NCBI GenBank assembly: GCA_012729815.1
Contig: JAAYCJ010000145.1
Coordinates: forward strand, 1-47,607
Length of the DNA stretch: 47,607 bases
DNA from: Phycisphaerae bacterium
Lineage (GTDB): Bacteria; Planctomycetota; Phycisphaerae; JAAYCJ01
Direction of reading: 5' to 3'
Made by a program: the position numbers and the translations under genes. Positions 15,834 through 24,600 of the stretch are shown in pieces; within the stretch, counting starts at the first letter, position 1; the number at the start of each line of letters is the position of its first letter. Below the pieces are notes generated by a model. That model was not told where the DNA came from. It saw only the letters and a program-made list of their open reading frames with translations, and made no database searches.

Positions 15834-16792
15834 GGCGGTGGACGAGCGGGCGGCGGCGTGCCAGCATCCTGCTGGAGACGATGACGGCGCTGCTGGTCAT
15901 CGCGATTGCGCTGGGGGTGATGTCGGGGTTTTTCCAGAATTCGATCTCGCGGATTCGGGAGGCGCGGCTTCGGAGCCGGGCGATGCTGCTGGCGGAGAAC
16001 AAGCTGGCGGAGCTGCAGTTGGGGTTGGCGGACATGACGGAGGGGACGGAGGGCTCGTTCGACGGGCGGCCGGCTGGGTTTTACTGGATGGTCGAGACCG
16101 AGCCGACGGAGATCGAGGAGTTGGAGCGGTTGACGCTGACCGTGATCTGCGACGATCCGAGCGAGGGGTTTTCGATGCCGGTGCACACGTTGTTCAGCCC
16201 GTCGCTGAACTACTCGTATGAGAAGCTGATGGAGATATCGACGGACACGTCGCAGTTGATGGAGATTCAGACGCCGGGCCTGCAGGATTTGCTGACGCAG
16301 ATGAACGAGGCGGAGTTTCCGGGCGCGGATCGGCTGGTCAAGGCGCTGATGGCGGGCGGGGTGGGCGAGATGATTCGGTTGTTCAACCAGATCACGACGG
16401 GCCAGCTTTCGCCGGAGCAACTGATGGAGTTGCTTCAGCCGGAGATGGCTGATGACGAGGACGCGTTCATGGGCACGCTGCTGGCGGGCGGGGCGGCGGA
16501 GGAGACTCCGTACGGTCCGGTCTGGAGCGACGACGACACGGCGGTGATTTCGCCGGAGGCAGGGTTCGCGGGGGGCGAAGGGGAGACGGGTGAACCGACG
16601 TTGGCGGAGGGCGAGCCGCCTCCCGATGACCCGACGGCTGCGCGTCCGCGTTCGCGGACTCTGGCGCCGGGCGAAGAGGGAGAGGCGGCCGAGCCGAGTC
16701 CGGCTCCGAGCGGGCGGCAGGGGATGTCGCGCGAGGATGCGATGCGAGAGATCACCCGCCTGCTGGGAAGAATGGCGCGTGAGAAGCGATGA
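15809..16792 (+). CDS. gspI: Minor pseudopilin GspI-like with long acidic tail
   Basis: A 327-residue protein, more than twice the usual GspI length of about 120-130. A basic leader is followed by RRA-SILLETMTALLVIAIALG, with the Glu at +5 kept, Ala before the cleavage site and Ser instead of Phe at +1. RSRAMLLAENKLAELQLG then matches the GspI core helix. From about residue 130 there is a helical extension and then a Gly/Glu/Pro-rich stretch (GEGETGEPTLAEGEPPPDD), ending in a basic amphipathic helix. The extension has no recognised domain. It overlaps gspH by 25 bp and gspJ by four (ATGA). Confidence 0.75.
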   Translation: MAGRTSGIGRWTSGRRRASILLETMTALLVIAIALGVMSGFFQNSISRIREARLRSRAMLLAENKLAELQLGLADMTEGTEGSFDGRPAGFYWMVETEPTEIEELERLTLTVICDDPSEGFSMPVHTLFSPSLNYSYEKLMEISTDTSQLMEIQTPGLQDLLTQMNEAEFPGADRLVKALMAGGVGEMIRLFNQITTGQLSPEQLMELLQPEMADDEDAFMGTLLAGGAAEETPYGPVWSDDDTAVISPEAGFAGGEGETGEPTLAEGEPPPDDPTAARPRSRTLAPGEEGEAAEPSPAPSGRQGMSREDAMREITRLLGRMAREKR

Positions 16793-17601
16793 GCAGGACG
16801 ACCCGGGCGTTTACATTGCTGGAAGCCATGCTGGCGGTCTCGGTGATCATTCTGATTATCGGGGCGGTGTACTCGTTTTACACGTATTCGCTGCGGCTGG
16901 TGGAGGCGGGCAACCGGCACCTCCAGGAGTCGCTGGTGGCGAGGACGGTGCTTCAGCAGGTTGCGTCGGAGATTCGATCGATACCGGGATTGGGCACGCA
17001 TTTCGGGCCGGTGCTGCGCGGCGAGCACGACCGGATCTTGTTTATCAGCACGGTGAATCCGTCGCGGCTGGTGTTTTTCCCTCGTGACTTCATGGAGTCG
17101 ACGGTGGCGGTGGAGCACGATTTGCGTCGGGTGGAATACCGGCTGGCGGAGAGCGACGAGGAGGAGGTGCTGGGTCTGCGGCGGTCGGAGTTGCGGGTGC
17201 TGCTGGCGCCGACGGTGGAGGAGACCGGGGACGAGGAGTTGGCTGCGGGCGAGGCGTCGGAGTCGGTGGACGCGGCCGCGGAGGTGAGCGTCGACGAGGT
17301 GATGGATAACGTGGAGGTGGCCGAGGAGCAGATCGTCGCGGAAGACATCCGGTACCTGGAGTTTCAGTTCTACAACGGGCTGGGATGGAGCAGCCAGTGG
17401 GAGGCGGACGTTCTGCCGCGGGCGATTCGGATCGTGGTGGGTTTTTCGGAGGTTCCGGAAGAGGCGTTGCGGGACGAACTGATGCTGGCGTGGGAAGACC
17501 GGCCGTACCGCGAGGACCAGTATGACCTGGTGGTTTCGCTGCGGCTTTCGGAGGAACTGAAGGCCCGAAACGCCGAGAGCGGCGGGACGGAGGGGCAATG
17601 A
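16789..17601 (+). CDS. gspJ: Minor pseudopilin GspJ-like
   Basis: A 270-residue prepilin with the leader TTRA-FTLLEAMLAVSVIILIIGAVYSFY. RLVEAGNRHLQESLVARTVLQQVASEIRSI follows, matching the GspJ N-terminal helix. The C-terminal part is beta-rich with YLEFQFYNGLGWSSQWEAD and PRAIRIVV, typical of GspJ. A Glu/Ala-rich insertion lies at about residues 145-180. Its ATG overlaps the stop of gspI (ATGA at 16789), and its own end overlaps gspK in the same way. With GspI and GspK it should form the pseudopilus tip. Confidence 0.85.
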   Translation: MSRTTRAFTLLEAMLAVSVIILIIGAVYSFYTYSLRLVEAGNRHLQESLVARTVLQQVASEIRSIPGLGTHFGPVLRGEHDRILFISTVNPSRLVFFPRDFMESTVAVEHDLRRVEYRLAESDEEEVLGLRRSELRVLLAPTVEETGDEELAAGEASESVDAAAEVSVDEVMDNVEVAEEQIVAEDIRYLEFQFYNGLGWSSQWEADVLPRAIRIVVGFSEVPEEALRDELMLAWEDRPYREDQYDLVVSLRLSEELKARNAESGGTEGQ

Positions 17602-19061
17602 GGACGAGCGGTCGGACATTCCGGGGCCTTCGCCGCCGTCGTCGGTCATCGTGGCGGCGCGGGGTCATTTTGCCGATCGTGCTGGTGATTTTCATTCTGC
17701 TGGCTATGCTGGCGATCAGCTTCGGGTTTCTGGCCCGGGCGGAGTATTCGGGGATGGCGGCGCAGGCGCGGCTTCAGCAGGCGCGGTTCTGCGCGATGGG
17801 CGGTCTGGAGGGTGCGGCGCTGCTGCTTCGGCAGCACTTCAACGAGCCGGCGTTGTGGTACAACAATCCGGCGTTGTTCCAGGACCGGGAGGTGTACGGC
17901 GAGGGATCGGAGGAGGATCGGCGGGCGTGGCGGTTCAGCCTGGTCGGGTACAACCTCGACAGCGACCAGGCGACTCGGTACGGGATCACGGATGAGGCGG
18001 GCAAGTTGAACCTGAACGTGGCGAGTCCGGATCAGCTTTACCGGCTGATCGCGCCGCGGTGCGCGCCGGGGATGGCGGAGTCGCTGGTGGCGTCGCTGCT
18101 GGACTGGCGGGAGTCGGGGAGCGAGGCCCGGCCGGGCGGGGCGAAGGACACGTATTACATGATGCTCACGCCGCCGTACCGCTGCAAGCAGGGGCCGCTG
18201 GACACGGTTGAGGAACTGCTGCTGGTCAAGGGGTTCACGGCGGATATCGTGTACGGCGAGGACATGAATCGCAACGGGATGCTGGACGCGAACGAGGACG
18301 ACGGCGACGGGTCGCTGCCGCTGGACAACGGCGACGGCGTGCTGGACCGGGGGTTGTACCCTTACGTGACGGTGTACAGCCGCGAGCCGGAGGTGACGGA
18401 CGGCAATCCGTACATGCCGCGGGTGAACATGACGATCTGGCCGGAGGGCGTCGCGGACAAGCTGCGGCCGGAGCTGGCGGCGTTTCTGGTTCAGGCGCGG
18501 GACGGCAAGGCGGATTTCGGGAAGACGCCGGCCAACCTGGTCGGCATGCAGGTCGGCAAGGGCGGCAGCACGTTCGTTTCACCGGCGACGGAGGAGGATT
18601 TACCGGCGGTGATGGACCTGCTGACGACGGGGTATCACGTGCACGACGACGGGTTCGTGTACGGGCGGATCAACGTGAACACGGCGTCGCGGACGGTGCT
18701 TGGGACGATCGGGAAACTGACGCCGGAGGAGATCGATGCGATCCTCAGCGTCCGGAACCGGCTGACCGACGAGGCGAGGAAGACGACGGCGTGGCTGGTT
18801 ACGGAAAAGGTGCTGACGCTGGACAAATACAAAGAGGTGGCCTATTTATTCACTGCGCGGTCTTACCAGTTTACGGTAGAGTCGATCGGGTACGGCGACT
18901 ATGATGGCCTTCAGTGCCGTCTTCAGACGGTGATGGAACTGCGTCTGCCGCGGGTCCAGTACGTGTATTTTCGCGATCTGACGGAGTTTGGGGCCAGTTA
19001 CCGGCTTGGAGAATTCGAACAGGATGATGTTATCGTTACACAGGAAAGCGGTCGCGATTGA
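17598..19061 (+). CDS. gspK: Minor pseudopilin GspK-like with EF-hand-like loop
   Basis: A 487-residue protein of GspK type, longer than the common ~330. The basic leader ends in WRRG-VILPIVLVIFILLAML; as is usual for GspK the Glu at +5 is absent. ARLQQARFCAMGGLEGAALLLRQ and ITDEAGKLNLNVASPDQLYRL are family hallmarks leading into the SAM-like helical domain. Residues 222-233 (DMNRNGMLDANE) form a textbook EF-hand/dockerin-type calcium loop, followed by DNGDGVLDRG; known GspK structures also bind calcium. A second helix-hairpin-helix part near 350-400 contains GRINVNTASRTVLGTI. It starts in an ATGA overlap with gspJ. Confidence 0.85.
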   Translation: MRTSGRTFRGLRRRRRSSWRRGVILPIVLVIFILLAMLAISFGFLARAEYSGMAAQARLQQARFCAMGGLEGAALLLRQHFNEPALWYNNPALFQDREVYGEGSEEDRRAWRFSLVGYNLDSDQATRYGITDEAGKLNLNVASPDQLYRLIAPRCAPGMAESLVASLLDWRESGSEARPGGAKDTYYMMLTPPYRCKQGPLDTVEELLLVKGFTADIVYGEDMNRNGMLDANEDDGDGSLPLDNGDGVLDRGLYPYVTVYSREPEVTDGNPYMPRVNMTIWPEGVADKLRPELAAFLVQARDGKADFGKTPANLVGMQVGKGGSTFVSPATEEDLPAVMDLLTTGYHVHDDGFVYGRINVNTASRTVLGTIGKLTPEEIDAILSVRNRLTDEARKTTAWLVTEKVLTLDKYKEVAYLFTARSYQFTVESIGYGDYDGLQCRLQTVMELRLPRVQYVYFRDLTEFGASYRLGEFEQDDVIVTQESGRD

Positions 19062-20514
19062 CTACGACTCGAAGGACGTCCGCCTGCTGGAGTTTTCGCG
19101 GGAGCGGGGCGGGACGGTGAGCGTTCACCGGCGGTGCGCCGGGCGGTTGCCGGAGGGCGTGTCGGTGGACGATCCGGAGGGGTTCGGCAAGCACCTGTCG
19201 GAGCTGATGGCGCGGGAGGGCATCGCGACGCGGACGGTGGATTTCGCCATCGCCCGCGACGAGGGAATGATGCACCACCTGTCGGTGCCGGCGACCCCGG
19301 ACGATGAGCTGGCGAATCTGGTGCGGTTCCAGCTTTCGCAGGAGTTGCCGTTCGCGATCGAGGAGTCGTCGGTCGATTACGTGGTCACGGCGCGTGCCGA
19401 GGGCGGTCTGGCGTCGCGGTTAATCGCGGGCGCGGTGAAGCTGGAGCATCTGGACCGTCTCCGGCACGTGGCGCGGGCGGCTGGGCTGTCGATCCGGCGG
19501 ATCGGTTTTCGCCCGTACACGTCGTATCTGGCGTGCCGTCAGGCTGGGTTGCTTGCCGAAGGTGCGACCTTGTTCGTGTACCTGGCCCACGAGACGATCG
19601 AGATCGACGTGTTCGACCGCGAGGAAGGGCTGCTGTTTTCGCGGAGCGCCGGGCTGACGGAAGGCGTCGAGGAGCAGTCGGCGGTCGAGCGTGGGATTCT
19701 GCAGCTTCATCGGACGTTGCCGGCGTACCATGCGGAGGGCCGCGCCAAGCCGCTGGGTCAGGTGGTGGTGGCGGGTGAGACGGGCTCGGAGGGGGAGTTT
19801 CTCGAGAAGGTCCAGGAGCAGCTCAAGCTGACGGGCCGGCTGTTCGCGTTGCCGGGCGAGTCGGGCGGCGTGGAGTATTCGGCGTGCTACGGACTGGCGG
19901 TCGGTCAGTACGAGTCGCGGGCGTCGCAGTTCGACTTTTTGAATCCCAAGCGGGCGGTCGATCCGGTGGCCCAGCGGAACCGGCGGTACCAGCTCGTGGC
20001 GGCGCTGCTGATCGTACTGCTGATCGTGGGTTTTGTAACGATGCGGCGGGTTCGGTCGGATCGGCAGGCGGAGCTGGCGCGGCTGATCGCGATCGACGAG
20101 GAGTTGCAGGACGAGCTCAAGGAGCACAAGCGGTTCGAGCGTCAGGTTCGCCAGATGGCGGAGTGGAGCGAGGGGAAGGTGAACTGGCTCGATCAACTGT
20201 CGGAGTTGACCGAGCGGATGCCGGACCCGCAGCAGGCGTACGTGGAGGTGGTTCGTCTTTCCGAGGCCCGCAAGGGCGAGGGGGCGGCCAGGATCAGCAT
20301 CCAGGGACAGGCCAAGTCGGCGCAGGTGGTGAACCAGATGTACCAGACGCTGCTCCAGAGCGGCGAGTATCTTGAGGTGGATCGCCGCGCGGAGTCCACC
20401 GCCCGCACCTCGCGAGAGTATCCGGAGAGTTTCAACTTCGAGATCGTGGCGGCTTCGAGCGAGGCGGGCGCGGCGACCAAGCCGGCGGACGACGCGGCGG
20501 AGACGGCGGAGTGA
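19024..20514 (+). CDS. PilM-PilN type fusion (GspL role)
   Basis: A 496-residue protein. The first ~310 residues are an actin-like PilM/GspL cytoplasmic domain (KAVAIDYDSKDVRLLEF, FAIARDEGMMHHLSVPA, LVRFQLSQELPF). A single membrane helix follows (YQLVAALLIVLLIVGFVTM, near 323-341), then a periplasmic coiled-coil and ferredoxin-like PilN domain (LDQLSELTERMPDPQQAYV onward). This combines the separate PilM and PilN proteins and corresponds to GspL topology, linking the GspE ATPase to the periplasmic assembly. ATG 19024 is chosen for the ribosome-binding AACAGG and because the actin fold begins nearby; it overlaps gspK by 38 bp. An ATG at 18988 is the alternative. Confidence 0.8.
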   Translation: MMLSLHRKAVAIDYDSKDVRLLEFSRERGGTVSVHRRCAGRLPEGVSVDDPEGFGKHLSELMAREGIATRTVDFAIARDEGMMHHLSVPATPDDELANLVRFQLSQELPFAIEESSVDYVVTARAEGGLASRLIAGAVKLEHLDRLRHVARAAGLSIRRIGFRPYTSYLACRQAGLLAEGATLFVYLAHETIEIDVFDREEGLLFSRSAGLTEGVEEQSAVERGILQLHRTLPAYHAEGRAKPLGQVVVAGETGSEGEFLEKVQEQLKLTGRLFALPGESGGVEYSACYGLAVGQYESRASQFDFLNPKRAVDPVAQRNRRYQLVAALLIVLLIVGFVTMRRVRSDRQAELARLIAIDEELQDELKEHKRFERQVRQMAEWSEGKVNWLDQLSELTERMPDPQQAYVEVVRLSEARKGEGAARISIQGQAKSAQVVNQMYQTLLQSGEYLEVDRRAESTARTSREYPESFNFEIVAASSEAGAATKPADDAAETAE

Positions 20515-20539
20515 CCTCCAGAGAATCCGAAAGGAACCC

Positions 20540-21565
20540 ATGACGATACAACGTCGAGAGCGGGTATTGCTGATCGCGGCGATCGCGGTGGTCGCGCTGG
20601 TAGCGGCGCGGCCGATCCTCCGTTCGGTCTTCGGAGGCGGCGGGAGTCAGATCGATGAGCTTCGGACCGCCATCATCGAGAAGGAGGAGGAGCTCGAGGG
20701 CAGCCGCAAGCTGGTTCGGCAGTGGCGATCGATCCACGAGCAGAGCATGGCTGACGATCCCGACGCGGCCAAGGGCCTGCTGATGTCGCGGGTCAACGTC
20801 CTGCTGCTTCAAGCGGGCCTGGCGGACAAGCAGGTGACGCCGCAGGCGGGATCGCCGGTCAAGACGGGCAGCGACGCGAGCTACTATCCGGTGGCGCTGT
20901 CGCTGACGTGCAAAGGGACGCTGGAACAGATCGTCAAATTCTTCGACATGCTCGACCAGGAGCCGTACCTGGTGAAGGTGACGAGTTTTACGCTGAACCC
21001 GCAGGAGAAGAGCGAGATCATCTCGCTGAACCCGTGCCGGATCGAGGCGCTGATTCCGGCGCGGCCGGTCCTTCGGCGGGCGCAGTCTGGTGCGGAGCGG
21101 AAGGTTCCCGATCCGCTTCCGGCGCCGCAGGTCCGCAACGCGTACGCCCAACTGACGGCGAAGAACATTTTCGGTCCGCCGCGACCGACACCGACGCCGA
21201 TGCCCGCGCCGGTCGCCCCGGTCGAGCCGGTGGAGCCGCGTCCGGCAGTGGGACAGCGGCCGAGCGTTCGCCGCGGTCCCGGCACGCTGGTGGGGACGGT
21301 GATCCACGGGCCGACGACGGGGGTCTACGTGCGAAACCACAACGAGACGCCGTGGTATAATTTGGGTGAGAGCATTGGAAGCCGACAACCGCATACGCTG
21401 GTGTTCGTCCATCCCCTGGGCGCGGTCGTCAGAGACCAGCGGGGACAGCATTTTTATATCGAGATCGGCCAGAGCGTGGACCAGCCGAAAGCCCTCACCC
21501 GAGAGAATTTGGCCGCCGACGAGCTTCTGGAACTCTACGACGCCTGGCAGTCGGCATCCCACTGA
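20540..21565 (+). CDS. PilO/GspM-type protein fused to a GspC/PilP homology domain
   Basis: A 341-residue protein. One N-terminal membrane helix (ERVLLIAAIAVVALVAARPIL) and a coiled coil lead to a PilO-type ferredoxin-like domain (residues ~70-185: YYPVALSLTCKGTLEQIVKFFDML). After a Pro-rich linker the C terminus (from about 205) contains AQLTAKNIFGPP and then LVGTVIHGPTTGVYVRN, WYNLGESI and LGAVVRDQRGQHFYIEIG. This is the pattern of the GspC homology region or PilP. As no separate gspC exists here, this fusion could contact the secretin. ATG 20540 has AAAGGAA upstream; earlier in-frame ATG 20372 lies inside the previous gene. Confidence 0.75.
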   Translation: MTIQRRERVLLIAAIAVVALVAARPILRSVFGGGGSQIDELRTAIIEKEEELEGSRKLVRQWRSIHEQSMADDPDAAKGLLMSRVNVLLLQAGLADKQVTPQAGSPVKTGSDASYYPVALSLTCKGTLEQIVKFFDMLDQEPYLVKVTSFTLNPQEKSEIISLNPCRIEALIPARPVLRRAQSGAERKVPDPLPAPQVRNAYAQLTAKNIFGPPRPTPTPMPAPVAPVEPVEPRPAVGQRPSVRRGPGTLVGTVIHGPTTGVYVRNHNETPWYNLGESIGSRQPHTLVFVHPLGAVVRDQRGQHFYIEIGQSVDQPKALTRENLAADELLELYDAWQSASH

Positions 21566-21664
21566 AGATTATAGAATTTTACTGGTGTTCCGGCTTCGGA
21601 AGTGGGACAATGTGCGCCCATAAGACGGAGCTGCCGGTCGGTTCGTAGAAGGAAGGAGTTTTCT

Positions 21665-24600
21665 ATGCCCAGGTCTGCGAAACAAAGACCTACGACTTTG
21701 GTTTCGCCGACGTTGATTTTCGCGCTCCTTATCAGCGGGTTTTGTCTTGCTCAGGAGCCTGCCACGCAGCCTTTCGGCGAGCAACCGCCGGACATCACGC
21801 AGCTACGCCGTCTCATCCAAGCCCAGCGCCGTCAGCAGGCGCAAGATCGCACCACCCAGACCGCCACGGAGGAGGGCGGCGAGCCTATGGTGGAGATTCC
21901 GGTGACGCAGCCGGTCACTGGTCCGGTCGAGCTTGGGCCCGGTATTACCGAGGACACGACGCAGCCCATCGACGTCGAGACGCTGCCCGGCGCGAGGGGT
22001 GACGGACTGATCTATTTTTCGTTCCAGAACGCGCCGTACTCGGCGCTGCTGGACCTGCTCGAACGGCAGACGGGATTGCCGATCATCGGCGACCGCGACA
22101 TCCAGGGCGAGACGACGTACGTCAGCACGAAGGGAATGACGGTCGAGGAGGCGATCTCGGAAGTCAACCTGCTGTTGCCCGAGCCGTCGGTGGTGGTGCG
22201 GCAGGACGGGTATCTTCGGATCTCGAAGTTTCCCGACGTGCTGCGCGAGGTGGGCCGGTACTTCATCGGGGCTGAGGAGTTTCTGGAGTCGGACGTTTCG
22301 CCCAGCGTGGTGGTGCGGGTGTTGTTCCGGGTTGAGAATCTTCCGGCCAACGAGTTGGTGAACCTGGTCGCCCAAGCGCTGCCGGTAGGCCGGGTCACGC
22401 TGGCGGCGTGGAAGACATCCAACTTCATTCAGGCGGTGGGCCTGGCTTCGGAAGTTCGGGACGTGGTTGTTCTCGCTTTGGAACTCGATCAGCGGATCGA
22501 CGTGACCGACCCGGGGTTGACGGTGCGGGTGTTCCAGCCGAAATACATCACGGCGACGGGACTGGCCACGGCGCTGGAGAAGGTCTTGCCGCAGGCGGTG
22601 GTGGGCCCGGGCGACGTGCCGCTGGACGACACGCCGTCGCCCGCGCCGCGCGGGCGGGCTCCGGCTGCGGCGGCGATGGGCGACGCGGTGTCGATTGCCG
22701 CGGACGAGAAGGCGGGCATCGTGGTGGTCAAGGCGCCGGCGAGCATGATGGACTACGTCAGTCAGCTCGTCGAGATGATCGACGTGCCGGGCGAGGCGGG
22801 CGAGGACGTGGAGATCGTGGCGCTGCGGAACGCGAAGGCGGAGGACATCTACAACCGGGTGCTTCAGCCGTACTACCGGGAGATGAAGCGTCCGCTGCCG
22901 GCGGCGGCTGACAAGGTGAGCAACAGCATCGCGATCTGGGCGACGGGCAAGGAGAAGGAGGAGCTCACGGCGCTGATCCAGGAGTTGGACGAGACGGCGA
23001 TCGGAGGCCGGCCGGTTCCGGTGGTCCGGACATATCGTCTTGAGGAGGTGGACCTGGCCGCGCTGGTCAAGACGCTGCAGGACATTTTCGGGGAGACGGC
23101 GAGCGTGACGTTCGCGATGGACCGGGTGGCCAACCTGCTGATCGTGGCGGCTCCGGACGAGCAGCACGGGCGGATCGAGCCGGTGATCGAGGAGTTGCGG
23201 TCGAAGCTCGGCCAGCTCGACGAGACGCGGCTGGTGAAGCTTCAGTATGCCGACGCGACGGACGTGTCGCGGACGCTCAAGCAGGTTCAGAGCGGGGTGA
23301 AGCGTCCGGCCAACCGATCGCCGGTGAGCGTTTCGGAGCACCCGCAGTCGAACGCGATCGTGGTGTCCGGTCCGCGCGAGGACGTTCAGGCGACGGTGGA
23401 GTTGATCGAGCGGCTGGACGAGGAAGTTCGCCAGACCGACGAGATCAAGACGTATACCCTTCAGCACGCCAGCGTGGACGAGGTGGTCAAGACGATCAAC
23501 AACCTTTACGGCGGCAAGAGCAGCCGGCTGAAGATCGTGGCGGACGCGTGGACCAACACGCTGTTTGTCAGCGGGGCCGGGGCCATGCGGGCGGAGATAG
23601 AGGAGTTGCTGGCGCGGATGGATCAGCCGGTGGAGGCGACCGAAGCCGAGGCTGAGACGCCGATGGGCAATATCGACTTTATTCACCTGCGGTACGCGTC
23701 GGCGGAAGAGGCGGCGGATCAGATCGAGGAGATGCTGTATCCGACGGCGGGAACGCCGGCCGGGACCAAGCCCGCGCAGACCGCGGACATTGACGCCTCG
23801 AAGTCGGGCAACTACCTGGTGGTGACCGGACCGGAGAAGCAGGTGGAGCGGGTCCGGCAGTTGGCCAAGCAGATCGACGAGGTGGCGTCGAAGATACCGG
23901 ACGCGTTGACGGTCAAGGCGATTCAGAAGATTTCGGCGGCGCGGCTGGCCCAGATGCTCGAGGTGGTGATCCCGGAGTTGCTCGGGGCGAACGTGCAGAT
24001 CGTCGAGATCGACGTGGGCGGCGAGGAGTCGGACCTCAAGAAGCTGATGGACGTTCCTTCGACGCAGCCGGACGACGAGCGGACGCGGATCGTGATCGGG
24101 GTTGACCGGAAGAACAACAACCTGCTGATCCGCAGCCGGCCGTGGGAGGTCGAGCAGATCAGTTCCGTGATCACCACGCTGACCACGGACGTCGAGGATG
24201 ATGTCGAGTTTGAGATTTACGCCCTGCAGTACGCCAACCCGTCGGAGGTGGCGCAGAACCTCGAGGCCGTATTCAATGACGTGACGGTTGGGCCGGTCCC
24301 GCCGCCTCAGCCTCAGCCTCAGGCGAACCAGCCTCCCCAGCCGCCGGCGCCTCCGGGCCAGCCTCAGCCGCCGCAGGCGCGGCAGGCCCGCACGCCGCGT
24401 CAGGCCGTCGCCCGGACCACGGTCAATCGCCGCATCCGCGCCATTCCTCTCGATACCATGTCCGCGGTGATTATCCGGGCCGAGCCGCGGGATTTCGAGC
24501 CGGTCAAGAAGCTCATAGAGCAACTGGACCAGCCGCAGTCGGCTGACATCCGCATTTTCCATCTGCGGTACGCGCGGGCGGAGGCCGTGGTCAAGAACAT

